A stretch of DNA of 64,000 bases from JAYFQF01 sp034927285 (GTDB taxonomy: Bacteria; Bacillota; Peptococcia; DRI-13; UBA5745), in contig JAYFQF010000026.1 of assembly GCA_034927285.1 (NCBI GenBank), positions 13,001 through 77,000 of the forward strand. The letters run 5' to 3'. Made by a program: the position numbers and the translations under genes. This document shows, piece after piece, positions 25,836-34,701 of the stretch; the stretch's first letter is position 1; each line of letters begins with the position of its first letter. The notes beneath the pieces were generated by a model that saw only the letters and a program-made list of their open reading frames with translations, was not told the origin of the DNA and did not search any database.

Positions 25836-26546
25836 ATGGCAAAAACCACAGATAAAGATCCGCAGATCAGACCGGGAGCGACCGGAGAGGTTTATAGGGC
25901 TCAAGGGATTCAAAAGGCCGGAGAGTCCGGCGAGGCTCAAGGAGCGGCTCCGGAAGCGCGCAGGGCGGAGCTTTCCCGGGAAACGGTGGAGACGAAGGTC
26001 TGGCTTAAACTGAATCTGGACGGCAGCGGCCAGGCGAAAATCGACAGCGGCTGCGGCTTTTTAAACCACATGCTGGAGCTTTTCACCCGCCACGGACGCT
26101 TTGATCTGGAATTGACCTGCCGGGGCGATGTGGAAGTAGACGATCACCACAGCGTGGAGGACATTGCCATCGCTTTAGGCAAGGCCTTTGCCCAGGCTCT
26201 GGGGGATTGCCGGGGCATCAGCCGTTACGGCAGTTTCCTTTTGCCTATGGATGAGGCTCTGGTGCTGACGGCCCTGGATATCAGCGGCCGCTGTCACTTA
26301 TCCTTTGAGCTGGAGATTCCCGCCCAGAAGGTGGGGAGTTTCGATACGGAGCTGGTGCAGGAATTTATGATCGCGTTTTGCCGCCACCTGGGCTTAACCC
26401 TGCATTTGCGCCAACTGGCCGGCGCCAACTCCCATCACATTATCGAGGCGGCCTATAAAGGCCTGGGGCGGGCTTTGGCGGCCGCCGTCCGGATCGACCG
26501 GCGCTTTTCCGGGGAGATCCCTTCCACAAAGGGGACGATTTTATGA
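25836..26546 (+). CDS. hisB: Imidazoleglycerol-phosphate dehydratase, with extra N-terminal segment
   Basis: The 236-residue product has the monofunctional HisB core from about residue 45: RETVETKVWLKLNLDGSGQ, FLNHMLELFTRHGRFDL, DDHHSVEDIAIALG and GANSHHIIEAAYKGLGRAL. These carry the metal-binding His/Glu residues. The first 40 or so residues (KDPQIRPGATGEVYRAQG and beyond) are an unusual hydrophilic extension. AAGGAGGG is 7 bases before ATG 25836, so the extension is probably translated. There is no fused phosphatase domain. Confidence 0.93.
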   Translation: MAKTTDKDPQIRPGATGEVYRAQGIQKAGESGEAQGAAPEARRAELSRETVETKVWLKLNLDGSGQAKIDSGCGFLNHMLELFTRHGRFDLELTCRGDVEVDDHHSVEDIAIALGKAFAQALGDCRGISRYGSFLLPMDEALVLTALDISGRCHLSFELEIPAQKVGSFDTELVQEFMIAFCRHLGLTLHLRQLAGANSHHIIEAAYKGLGRALAAAVRIDRRFSGEIPSTKGTIL

Positions 26547-27184
26547 TTGCCGTTATCGACTATGGGGTAGGGAATCTGTTTTCCCTGCAGGCCTCCCTGG
26601 CTTATCTGGGGCTGCAAAGCGTGATTACCGACGACCCGGCGGTGATCGACGCCGCGGATAAAGTGATCTTGCCCGGCGTCGGCGCCTTCGGGGACGCCGC
26701 CGGCAAGCTGCGCCGGCGGGGGCTGGAAACGGTGCTGAAACGGCAGAAGGAAGCCGGCAAGCCCCTTCTGGGCATTTGCCTGGGCATGCAGCTTTTGCTG
26801 GAGGAAAGTGATGAATACGGGCGGCACCGGGGCTTGGGCTATATAAAAGGGAAGGTCTGCTCCCTGGAGGAGGATCTGGCGGCTTTAGCCGCGGCAGGGT
26901 CTGATCCGGCGCTGCCGAGGAAAGTGCCGCATATGGGCTGGAGTGCCCTGGGCTTTGTCCGGGCCGGGGATCCCCTGCTGAAATACATTCGGGAAGGGGA
27001 TTATGTTTACTACGTCCATTCCTTTTACGCCAAAGATTGCCAGGAAAGTCTGGTGGCGGTGTCCGAGTACGGCGTGACGGTGCCGGGGATCGTCAGAAGC
27101 GGCAATGTCTGGGGCTGTCAGTTTCATCCGGAAAAAAGCGGCAAGGTGGGCCTGGCTATTTTACAGGCCTATGGCCGGCTGTAG
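26543..27184 (+). CDS. hisH: Imidazole glycerol phosphate synthase, glutaminase subunit
   Basis: This 213-residue class I glutamine amidotransferase has the catalytic Cys in LLGICLGMQLLLEES and the catalytic His/Glu in GCQFHPEKSGKVG. DYGVGNLFSLQASL is at the N-terminus. It supplies ammonia to HisF. The start overlaps hisB by 4 bases. Confidence 0.95.
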   Translation: MIAVIDYGVGNLFSLQASLAYLGLQSVITDDPAVIDAADKVILPGVGAFGDAAGKLRRRGLETVLKRQKEAGKPLLGICLGMQLLLEESDEYGRHRGLGYIKGKVCSLEEDLAALAAAGSDPALPRKVPHMGWSALGFVRAGDPLLKYIREGDYVYYVHSFYAKDCQESLVAVSEYGVTVPGIVRSGNVWGCQFHPEKSGKVGLAILQAYGRL

Positions 27185-27252
27185 AAAAGCTGAAGCCAGG
27201 ATCGCCGGCGGCTTCGGCGAAGGATAAAAATACGTTTAAAAAGGAGATTCCC

Positions 27253-27966
27253 ATGGAAATATTCCCTGCCATCGACTTGCGGGACGGTAAAGTGGTACGT
27301 TTAAGAGAAGGGGACTACCGCCAGATGAAGGTCTACGGTTCTGACCCGCTGGAAGCGGCCGAAAGCTTCCGGGCAAAAGGTGCCTCCCATCTTCATGTGG
27401 TGGATCTGGACGGCGCCAAGGACGGCTCCACAGCCAATTTTCAGGTGATCAGCCGGATCGCGGCCCGGGGCGGGCTGTTCATCCAGGCCGGCGGCGGTAT
27501 CCGAAACGAAGAGCGGCTGTCCCGGTATCTGGAGGCCGGGGTAAGCCGGGTGATCCTGGGCACCGCCGCGGTGAAGGACCCGCCGTTTTTGCGGGCCATG
27601 GCAGAAAAATACGGAGAAAAGGTGGCTGTGGGCGTAGACGCCCGGGAGGGCCGGGTGGCGGTGGCCGGCTGGCTGGAGGTGACGGAGCTGGATTCCCTGG
27701 AGTTTTGCCGCAGGCTGGCGGAACTGGGAGTCAAGACGATCATTTATACGGACATTTCCCGGGACGGCAGGATGGAAGGAGCCAATCTGGAGGCCTGCCG
27801 GGCTTTGTCCGCCATCGGCGGCCTGAAGGTGGTGGCTTCCGGCGGCATCACCTTTGAGGAGGAAATCGCCGCCCTGAAGAAAATGGGCTGCTACGGCGCC
27901 ATCCTGGGCAAAGCTCTTTATGAAAACAAGCTGGATCTGAACCGGGCCATCGCTCTGGCAAAATAA
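27253..27966 (+). CDS. hisA: Phosphoribosylformimino-AICAR ribotide isomerase
   Basis: The 237-residue barrel begins MEIFPAIDLRDGKVVRLREGDY. The catalytic Asp pair is in AIDLRDG and YTDISRDGRMEGANLE, and VVASGGITFEEEIAALK is the phosphate loop. ATG 27253 follows AAGGAG. The 68-base gap after hisH holds no other gene. Confidence 0.96.
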   Translation: MEIFPAIDLRDGKVVRLREGDYRQMKVYGSDPLEAAESFRAKGASHLHVVDLDGAKDGSTANFQVISRIAARGGLFIQAGGGIRNEERLSRYLEAGVSRVILGTAAVKDPPFLRAMAEKYGEKVAVGVDAREGRVAVAGWLEVTELDSLEFCRRLAELGVKTIIYTDISRDGRMEGANLEACRALSAIGGLKVVASGGITFEEEIAALKKMGCYGAILGKALYENKLDLNRAIALAK

Positions 27967-28019
27967 GGGCTGCCGCGGCCGGAAATCACGGCCGTCGGTT
28001 ACGGAAAGGAATATAGATC

Positions 28020-28787
28020 ATGGTAACAAAGCGGATTATCCCCTGCCTGGATATCCGGGACGGCCGGGTGGTAAAAGGAAAAAACTTTGCGGGAATTCAG
28101 GATGTGGAAGACCCTGTGGCCCTGGCGGCGTTCTATAATGAAAGCGGCGCCGACGAGCTGGTATTTTACGATATTACCGCCAGCGTTGAGGAACGCGGGC
28201 TGTTTACCGACGTATTGGCCCGGGTAGCCCGGCAGATTTTTATTCCCCTGACCGTAGGAGGCAGCGTTAATACAACCGGAGACTTTGACCGGGTGCTGAA
28301 ATGCGGCGCCGACAAGGTCAGCGTAAATTCCGGCGCCATCAAAAATCCGGAGCTGATTAATCAGTCAGCCCAGAAGTATGGGAATCAGTGCGTGGTTCTG
28401 TCCATGGACGTAAAACGGGCGGCGGGAGGTTTTCGGGTTTTTGCCAAGGGGGGCCGGGAGGACACCGGCCTGGACGCGCTGGAATGGGCGGCGGAAGGCC
28501 AGTCCCGCGGAGCCGGAGAGCTGGTGGTAAACAGCATCGATACCGACGGGGTCAGGGAGGGTTTTGACCTGGAACTGCTGGAAGCAGTCTGCCGGCGGGT
28601 TTCCATTCCGGTTATCGCCAGCGGCGGCGCCGGCAAAATGGAGGATTTCCGCCGGCTGTTTAAAAGCGTGCCCGGCGTGGACGCGGGGCTTGCCGCTTCT
28701 ATTTTTCACTTTAAAGAGGTGGAAATCCGGGATTTAAAACAATACCTGCGGGAAGAAGGCATCGATATGCGGCTGGTGGAAAGCTGA
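28020..28787 (+). CDS. hisF: Imidazole glycerol phosphate synthase, cyclase subunit
   Basis: The 255-residue barrel has IIPCLDIRDGRVVKGKNFAG, ELVFYDITASVEERG, GGSVNTTGDFDRVLKCGADKVSVN, NSIDTDGVREGFDLEL and VIASGGAGKMEDF. These include the catalytic Asp residues. It works with HisH to give IGP and AICAR. Confidence 0.96.
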   Translation: MVTKRIIPCLDIRDGRVVKGKNFAGIQDVEDPVALAAFYNESGADELVFYDITASVEERGLFTDVLARVARQIFIPLTVGGSVNTTGDFDRVLKCGADKVSVNSGAIKNPELINQSAQKYGNQCVVLSMDVKRAAGGFRVFAKGGREDTGLDALEWAAEGQSRGAGELVVNSIDTDGVREGFDLELLEAVCRRVSIPVIASGGAGKMEDFRRLFKSVPGVDAGLAASIFHFKEVEIRDLKQYLREEGIDMRLVES

Positions 28788-28887
28788 AGGCAAAAGGTTG
28801 AAAAAGATTGAATTCAAGAGGCAGGACGGAAGGGCCAAAGGAGAAGGCAAACGGAGAAGATAACGGATAGAGGAACGGAGAGGATTA

Positions 28888-29562
28888 ATGAAGATGAAGA
28901 ATCTGACTGAAGACCTGCAAGCGAAGATCGACGGCCTGAAATTTGATGAAAACGGACTGATTCCGGCGGTGGTTCAGGATTTCTACTCCCGGGAGGTACT
29001 GACCGTGGCTTACATGAACAAAGAAAGCCTGGCTATCAGCATCGCCGAAGGCCGCACCTGTTTTTTCTCCCGTTCCCGGCGGGAGCTTTGGCGTAAAGGG
29101 GAAACCAGCGGCAATGTCCAGCATATCGTCAGCATTACCGCGGACTGCGACCGGGATTCCCTGGTGGTCCAGGTGATCAAGGACGGGCCGGCCTGCCATC
29201 TGGGAACGGAAAGCTGTTTTAACGAATCGATCCTGGAAGCGGGCCGGGAGCGTTTTTCCCTGGAAGAGCTTTATGAATTGATCCTGGGACGCAAAAAAGA
29301 AAGGCGGGAAGGCTCTTACACCTCTTATCTGTTTGAAAAAGGCAGGGAAAAGATCCTGAAAAAGGTAGGCGAAGAATGCAGCGAGGTCATTATCGCCGCC
29401 ATGAAGGAAGACCGGACGGAGACGATATACGAGATTGCCGACGTGGCCTATCATTTACTGGTGCTGATGGCTCAGGAAGGTATCCCGGTGGAAGATATCC
29501 GCCGGGAGCTGGCCCGGCGCCATGTGGTGGATCATAAAGTGAAGCAGGAGCCTTTGCAGTGA
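28888..29562 (+). CDS. hisIE: Bifunctional phosphoribosyl-AMP cyclohydrolase / phosphoribosyl-ATP pyrophosphatase
   Basis: The 224-residue fusion has HisI at about 1-120: FFSRSRRELWRKGETSGNVQ, DCDRDSLVVQV and GPACHLGTESCF carry the zinc/magnesium residues. HisE occupies about 135-224: GSYTSYLFEKGREKILKKVGEECSEVIIAA and EIADVAYHLLVLM. It performs steps two and three. The order HisI-HisE is the usual fusion. It closes the operon before a terminator. Confidence 0.95.
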   Translation: MKMKNLTEDLQAKIDGLKFDENGLIPAVVQDFYSREVLTVAYMNKESLAISIAEGRTCFFSRSRRELWRKGETSGNVQHIVSITADCDRDSLVVQVIKDGPACHLGTESCFNESILEAGRERFSLEELYELILGRKKERREGSYTSYLFEKGREKILKKVGEECSEVIIAAMKEDRTETIYEIADVAYHLLVLMAQEGIPVEDIRRELARRHVVDHKVKQEPLQ

Positions 29563-29646
29563 AGGCGGGAAAAAAGTTGCCGGGGCGGCCGGGAGGCCAA
29601 CCATTTTATCGATTCTTCCGGCAGCGGACATGTTCAGATAAATTTC

Positions 29647-29677
29647 GGGCGGGCTCTTTTGGAGAGCCTGCTTTTTA
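29647..29677 (+). terminator. Terminator of the histidine operon
   Basis: GGGCTCT pairs with AGAGCCT around a short TTTGG loop, with outer GC pairs, and is followed by CTTTTTAG. It lies about 85 bases after hisIE. Confidence 0.75.
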
Positions 29678-29678
29678 G

Positions 29679-29708
29679 TTGCTTTAGAGATTATTCTATG
29701 ACTATAAT
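29679..29708 (+). promoter_or_regulatory. Putative promoter of the chemoreceptor gene
   Basis: TTGCTT (29679-29684) and a perfect TATAAT (29703-29708) are separated by 18 bases, about 110 bases before the gene. The -35 match is moderate. Confidence 0.45.
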
Positions 29709-29819
29709 AAAACATGATGTATAATTAGCGTAAGTCTGATCTGGGCGTAACGGCCGGTCAGCCGGCGAAGCCGGGAATATTTTATGGAAACAGAATGAAA
29801 CGCGGCAAGGAGAATCCAT

Positions 29820-31289
29820 ATGCTTATAAGCCAAAAATCGTCCTGCTCTGAAATGAAAGGGGTCCTTCAGTATGTGGAGGATACCATGAAAGGAAAGGAA
29901 ACGGTCCAGCCTCACAGTACTCACAAAATACACAGTCAGGTAATCCTTCAGTTTGATAAGCTGCTGACAAATGAAAAAAGGATGGCCGGCGCAGCTAAAG
30001 AAATCATGCAGATCGCCAGCGATATCAGCGCTTTTGACGTAGGAATGACGCATATCGCCGGTCAGTTGACAAATTTCTCCGAAGAACTGTCCGGATTGAG
30101 CCAGTCGCATATGGCCATTGTGGAAGAGACCACGGCGACAATGAACCAGGTAAAACAAACCGTAGATATGACCTCGGACACCCTGGAACAGTTGGCGGCG
30201 GAATCGGAAGGTCTGACCGAAAAAAACAATGAAAGCAAATCTCTGCTGCTGGAAGTTGGACAGCTTAAAGAAGATGTGGTGCAAGACACGCAAAATATGA
30301 ACCAGAAAATCGACCAGCTGGTGAGACTTGCCGAAGAGGTCGGAAAAATTGTCGAAAGCGTTCAGAGTATCGCCAATCAGACGAATCTGCTCGCTTTAAA
30401 CGCCGCTATCGAAGCGGCCCGGGCAGGTGAACACGGGAAAGGCTTCGCCGTTGTGGCGGATGAAGTTAAGAAGCTTGCCGAGGATACCAAAAGGAATCTG
30501 GACGGCATGAGAAGCTTTGTGGACGATATCCATACCGCCGCCAGGGAAGGAAAAGAAAGCATGGCGCGGACCCGGGTTTCCACGGATCAGATGAGCGTAA
30601 AGATCGATCTGGTATCCCAGACGGTAGGGGCTAATATTGAAATGCTCCATAGCGTGGTAGAAAGCGTGGGGGATATCCATACGTCTATGCAGGGAATCAA
30701 GGCGGCCACAAATGAAATCAATGACGCTATGGAAGTGTCCAATCTGGACGCCCAGCAATTAAGCCGGATGACTGAGCAGATTCACGGAGAGGCCACGGAC
30801 AGCATTGCCTATGCCAAGAATATCTCGGCTCTGGACGATAAGCTTTCCGCCGTAACGGCAAATCTGTTTCAGGGATTAAAAGCGGGAAGGAACGCTCTGA
30901 CCAACGAGGAGATTTTGGATGTAATCCGCAAGGCCTATAAGGCTCATGTGGACTGGCTGGGCAAATTGAAGAAAATGGTGGATACAATGACGGTATTGCC
31001 TTTACAGACGAATCCTAAAAAATGCGCCTTTGGACATTTTTATCATGCGATTACCATAGAACACCCCGCCATTGTGAAGGAGTGGAATGAAATCGAAGGG
31101 TTACATGATGAATTCCACCTTTCGGGAGAAAAAATCATCGCTCTGATCAAGCAGGCAAATTCTGCCGAATCGGCGCGGCTCTATCGGAAAACGGAAGAAA
31201 TCTCCGTTCGCCTGAGAGAACTCCTGGACCAATTGATCGAAAAAATTACCCGGATGAGTAAAGCAGGAACGAAAATATTTGAATACTAA
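29820..31289 (+). CDS. Soluble methyl-accepting chemotaxis protein with C-terminal CZB domain
   Basis: The 489-residue protein has no membrane segment. The central part is the MCP signalling coiled coil with the hairpin tip IVESVQSIANQTNLLALNAAIEAARAGEHGKGFAVVADEVKKLAEDT. The last 120 residues fit a chemoreceptor zinc-binding (CZB) domain: AHVDWLGKLKKMV, NPKKCAFGHFYHA and EIEGLHDEFHLSG provide the His/Cys set. Such receptors sense zinc or zinc-linked oxidants in the cytoplasm. No other chemotaxis gene is nearby. ATG 29820 follows AAGGAG. Confidence 0.9.
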   Translation: MLISQKSSCSEMKGVLQYVEDTMKGKETVQPHSTHKIHSQVILQFDKLLTNEKRMAGAAKEIMQIASDISAFDVGMTHIAGQLTNFSEELSGLSQSHMAIVEETTATMNQVKQTVDMTSDTLEQLAAESEGLTEKNNESKSLLLEVGQLKEDVVQDTQNMNQKIDQLVRLAEEVGKIVESVQSIANQTNLLALNAAIEAARAGEHGKGFAVVADEVKKLAEDTKRNLDGMRSFVDDIHTAAREGKESMARTRVSTDQMSVKIDLVSQTVGANIEMLHSVVESVGDIHTSMQGIKAATNEINDAMEVSNLDAQQLSRMTEQIHGEATDSIAYAKNISALDDKLSAVTANLFQGLKAGRNALTNEEILDVIRKAYKAHVDWLGKLKKMVDTMTVLPLQTNPKKCAFGHFYHAITIEHPAIVKEWNEIEGLHDEFHLSGEKIIALIKQANSAESARLYRKTEEISVRLRELLDQLIEKITRMSKAGTKIFEY

Positions 31290-31342
31290 ATTTGAATACT
31301 AAAAGAGAAAGCCGCGGTAACGGGCGGAAGAAAGGAGACTTT

Positions 31343-32296
31343 ATGCGAATTGTTATGCTGGAATCCCTGGCGGTATCGGAAAAAGAGTTTATGGAAAAAG
31401 CCCGGGTCCTGACCGGCAGGGGACATGAAGTGATTTTTTGCGGCGGTGGGCCGGCTGCGGAGGAAGAGCAAAAGGCCATGGTCAAAGACGCCGACGTCCT
31501 GATTATTGCCAATTCCCCGTTAAGCGCCGGGGTACTTCGGGCGGCGGACAAGCTGAAGATGCTTTCCGTAGGTTTTACCGGCGTGGATCATGTGGCGATG
31601 GAGGTCTGCCGTGAAAAAGGCGTTCTGGTGTCCAATGCTCAGGGCTACTGCACCGACGCGGTGGCGGAACTGACCATGGGCCTGATTCTGGCCTGCCTGC
31701 GGAACATCCTGCCTTGTGATAACCGTACCCGCACAGGAAAAACCAGGGAGGGCCTGGCGGGGTTTGAACTGAAAGGAAAAACCATAGGCATCGCAGGCAC
31801 CGGCGCCATCGGCTGCCGGGTGGCGGAGCTCGCCAAAGCCTTCGGCTGCCGCCTGCTGGGATACAGCCGCAGCCGAAGGCCGGAAGCTTTGACCCTGGGG
31901 ATTCAGTATATGCCCCTGGATCAGCTGTTAAAAAACAGCGATATCGTATCCCTGCATCTGCCGGCCACTCCGGAGACCACCGGCCTGATAGACGGTAAAA
32001 AATTGGCCCTGATGAAGCCCGGCGCGATTTTGATCAACGTGGGACGGGGCTCCGTCGTGGATTCCGCCGCCCTGGCCGACGCCCTGAACAGCGACCGGAT
32101 TGCCGCAGCCGGCATCGACGTCTATGAGAAGGAGCCGCCCCTGAACGCGGATCATCCGTTGTTTCTGGCAAAAAACGCGGTGCTGACTCCCCATGTGGCC
32201 TTTGCCACCCGGGAATCCATGCTGCGGCGGGTGGAGATCGTCCTGGAAAATATCAGCTCCTGGATGGACGGGAACCCGGTACGGGTCTGCAAGTAA
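31343..32296 (+). CDS. D-isomer-specific 2-hydroxyacid dehydrogenase family protein
   Basis: The 317-residue NAD-dependent enzyme has GKTIGIAGTGAIGCRVAELAKAFGCRLLGY as the nucleotide site. Catalytic Arg is in INVGRGSVVDSAALA, Glu in GIDVYEKEPPLNADHPL, and His in VLTPHVAFATRES. The family interconverts 2-hydroxy and 2-keto acids (glycerate, lactate, phosphoglycerate relatives); the substrate cannot be told from sequence. ATG 31343 follows AAAGGAG. Confidence 0.9.
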   Translation: MRIVMLESLAVSEKEFMEKARVLTGRGHEVIFCGGGPAAEEEQKAMVKDADVLIIANSPLSAGVLRAADKLKMLSVGFTGVDHVAMEVCREKGVLVSNAQGYCTDAVAELTMGLILACLRNILPCDNRTRTGKTREGLAGFELKGKTIGIAGTGAIGCRVAELAKAFGCRLLGYSRSRRPEALTLGIQYMPLDQLLKNSDIVSLHLPATPETTGLIDGKKLALMKPGAILINVGRGSVVDSAALADALNSDRIAAAGIDVYEKEPPLNADHPLFLAKNAVLTPHVAFATRESMLRRVEIVLENISSWMDGNPVRVCK

Positions 32297-32417
32297 GGGC
32301 TGCTGATTTGCCGGACCGGCGCTGCTCTGATGAAGCCCTTCGAGCTTGTCGTCTTACGGACCGCCCCGAAAGCCGGCGAAGGAACCGCCGGAACAGGGAG
32401 AAAAAGGAAGGGGTTTT

Positions 32418-32792
32418 ATGGCTTTTCAGGTGGAATATCATTTTACTTTACCCAAGGGCTATGTGGATGAGGCTGGGGAGCTTCATCGCCAAGGCGTCAT
32501 GCGGCTTGCGACGGCAGCTGATGAGATTCTGCCGCTGCGGGATCCAAGGGTGCAGCAAAATCCCGGCTATCTGCCGGTTATTTTACTTTCCCGGGTGGTC
32601 AGCCGACTGGGTTCCCTGCCTAAGGTGGATCCCGGAGTGATAGAAAAACTGTTTGCCGTTGATTTAGCCTATCTGCAGGATTTTTACCGGCGGCTCAATA
32701 CGCTTAGCCTGCCGACATATAAAGGCGTCTGCCCCCACTGCGGCCAAAAGGTGGAAATCTCTATAGATCTTATGGATGAGCAGGAAATATAG
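32418..32792 (+). CDS. Orphan small protein with zinc knuckle, resembling phage-tail/contractile-injection assembly proteins
   Basis: The 124-residue product begins MAFQVEYHFTLPKGYVDEAG and continues LHRQGVMRLATAADEILPLRDPRVQQNP, VILLSRVVSRLGSLPKVDPGVIEKLFAVDLAYLQDFY. It ends with a CPHC pair. The pattern 'GxMRLATAxDEI...RDPRV...LxRVxxxLG...I..LFxxDLxxLQ' is what I remember from small assembly proteins of phage tails and contractile injection systems; this is from memory, not a search. No tail genes are adjacent. It has a good ribosome binding site (AAGGAAGGGG) and intact reading. Confidence 0.6.
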   Translation: MAFQVEYHFTLPKGYVDEAGELHRQGVMRLATAADEILPLRDPRVQQNPGYLPVILLSRVVSRLGSLPKVDPGVIEKLFAVDLAYLQDFYRRLNTLSLPTYKGVCPHCGQKVEISIDLMDEQEI

Positions 32793-32924
32793 CGGGATAA
32801 TTCGCAGAGAATCGGATAGCCGGTCCGGCTGCGGCAGGGTCTGCTATAATGGATTCAGCCCGCGGCCGAAAGAAACCCGCGGCTGAAACAAATCGGAAGG
32901 ATTCGGAAAACAGGAGGCGATTTC

Positions 32925-34538
32925 ATGGAGTTCAGCTTTGACCCATTACGTTACCGCTATCCCTCCCGGCGCCGGGTAGTGTACGGCAGGAAAGGCATGG
33001 TCTGCACTTCCCAGCCGCTGGCGGCTTTAGCCGGATTGGATATGATCAAAAAAGGCGGCAATGCGGTGGACGCGGCTGTGGCCGCGGCGGCGGCAATGAC
33101 GGTGCTGGAGCCTACTTCCAACGGGCTGGGCGGCGACGCTTTCGCCCTGGTCTGGCTGAAGGGGCAGAGCAAGCCCTATGGATTAAACGCCAGCGGCCCG
33201 GCGGCGGCATTGGCGGATCCGCAAAAGCTGCGGCAGGCCGGGCATAAAGAGGTGCCGAAACACGGCTGGCCGGCGGTAAATGTTCCCGGGGCCGTGGGCG
33301 GCTGGCAAGCCTTGTGGCAGCGTTTTGGCCGTCTGCCTTTTGCCGGCCTTCTGGAGCCTGCCGCCACCTACGCCGAGGAAGGCTATGCCGTATCCCCGGT
33401 GATTTCCCGTCTGTGGGAAAAGGCTTTCGGCTCTTTCAGCAAACTGAGCGGGCCGGAGTTTGCCGGCTGGGGACCTGTCTTTGCTCCAAAAGGTCATGCC
33501 CCCCAGGCCGGTGAAGTATGGCGCTCACCGGATCATGCCGCCTCTTTACGGCAGATCGCCGAGACCGGGGGCGAAGCTTTCTATCGGGGCCGGCTGGCGG
33601 AAGAAATGGATTCCTTCTCCCAAAAAACCGGCGGCTGGCTCAGAAAAGAGGATCTGGCGGCCTATAAAGCGGAATGGGTGGAACCCATCACCACGAATTA
33701 CCGGGGATATGACGTCTGGGAAATTCCCCCCAACGGTCACGGCATCGTGGCGCTGATGGCCCTGAATATTCTGGAGGGTTTCAGCTTTACGGAGAGAAAC
33801 GCGGAGGCTTACCATAAACAACTGGAAGCCATAAAGCTGGCTTTTGCCGACGGCCAGCGTTATGTGACCGATCCCCGGTATATGAAGGTAAGGCCGGAGG
33901 AACTTTTATCCAAAGAATATGCGGCCCGGCGGCGGCGCCTGATCGGCCGGGAGGCCATTACGCCCCGGTTCGGCGATCCCGCCTCGGGAGGCACTATCTA
34001 CCTGTGCACCGCCGACGGGGAAGGAAACATGGTCAGCTTTATCCAAAGCAATTATCAGGGCTTTGGTTCCGGCGTAGTGGTGCCGGGCACCGGCATCGCT
34101 CTTCACAACCGGGGAGTAAATTTCAGTCTGGATCCCGCCGGTGAAAACTGCCTGGCGCCGGGGAAAAAGCCTTATCACACCATCATACCGGGCTTCCTGT
34201 CAAAGGCGGGCCAGGCCGTGGGGCCCTTCGGGGTGATGGGCGGCTTCATGCAGCCGCAGGGCCACGTACAGGTGGTGATGAATACGGTGGATTTCGGCAT
34301 GAATCCCCAGGAGGCCCTGGATGCTCCCCGCTGGCAATGGGTGGGTGGAAAAAAGGTGGAATTTGAAATGGCTTTTCCGGCTTTTGCGGTGGAGGAACTG
34401 ACCCGGCGGGGGCACGAGACTTGCGTTCTGCCGGAGGACCTGACCTTTGGCCGGGGCCAGATGATCTGGCGAAACGGGGAAGGGACCCTGGCCGGCGGCA
34501 GCGAACCCCGTACCGACGGGCTGGCGGCAGCCTGGTAA
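32925..34538 (+). CDS. Gamma-glutamyltransferase family protein
   Basis: This 537-residue Ntn-hydrolase homologue has GGNAVDAAVAAAAAMTVLEPTSNGLGGDAF at the N-terminus. The self-cleavage/nucleophile Thr is in GGTIYLCTADGEGNMVS, and GVMGGFMQPQGHVQVVMN lies near the end. No signal peptide is visible, so it is probably cytoplasmic, unlike periplasmic glutathione-degrading enzymes. The subfamily also includes cephalosporin acylase-like and other acyltransferases, so the glutathione link is not assured. ATG 32925 follows AGGAGGCG. The amino-acid permease downstream suggests peptide or amino-acid salvage (inference). Confidence 0.9.
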   Translation: MEFSFDPLRYRYPSRRRVVYGRKGMVCTSQPLAALAGLDMIKKGGNAVDAAVAAAAAMTVLEPTSNGLGGDAFALVWLKGQSKPYGLNASGPAAALADPQKLRQAGHKEVPKHGWPAVNVPGAVGGWQALWQRFGRLPFAGLLEPAATYAEEGYAVSPVISRLWEKAFGSFSKLSGPEFAGWGPVFAPKGHAPQAGEVWRSPDHAASLRQIAETGGEAFYRGRLAEEMDSFSQKTGGWLRKEDLAAYKAEWVEPITTNYRGYDVWEIPPNGHGIVALMALNILEGFSFTERNAEAYHKQLEAIKLAFADGQRYVTDPRYMKVRPEELLSKEYAARRRRLIGREAITPRFGDPASGGTIYLCTADGEGNMVSFIQSNYQGFGSGVVVPGTGIALHNRGVNFSLDPAGENCLAPGKKPYHTIIPGFLSKAGQAVGPFGVMGGFMQPQGHVQVVMNTVDFGMNPQEALDAPRWQWVGGKKVEFEMAFPAFAVEELTRRGHETCVLPEDLTFGRGQMIWRNGEGTLAGGSEPRTDGLAAAW

Positions 34539-34701
34539 TCAGGACTTGCGCTGAGGATTTCCGCCGGAATTTTCGGCGGGAATACAGGAATCAATTCGGG
34601 AGTTAAAGGGATTGATCAGGAATTCAATACGGAAAAACATAGGCGAAAAGGAGAAAACGGGGCAGGATAATATTAATATTTGCCCTTGGGGGAGAGAGAA
34701 C

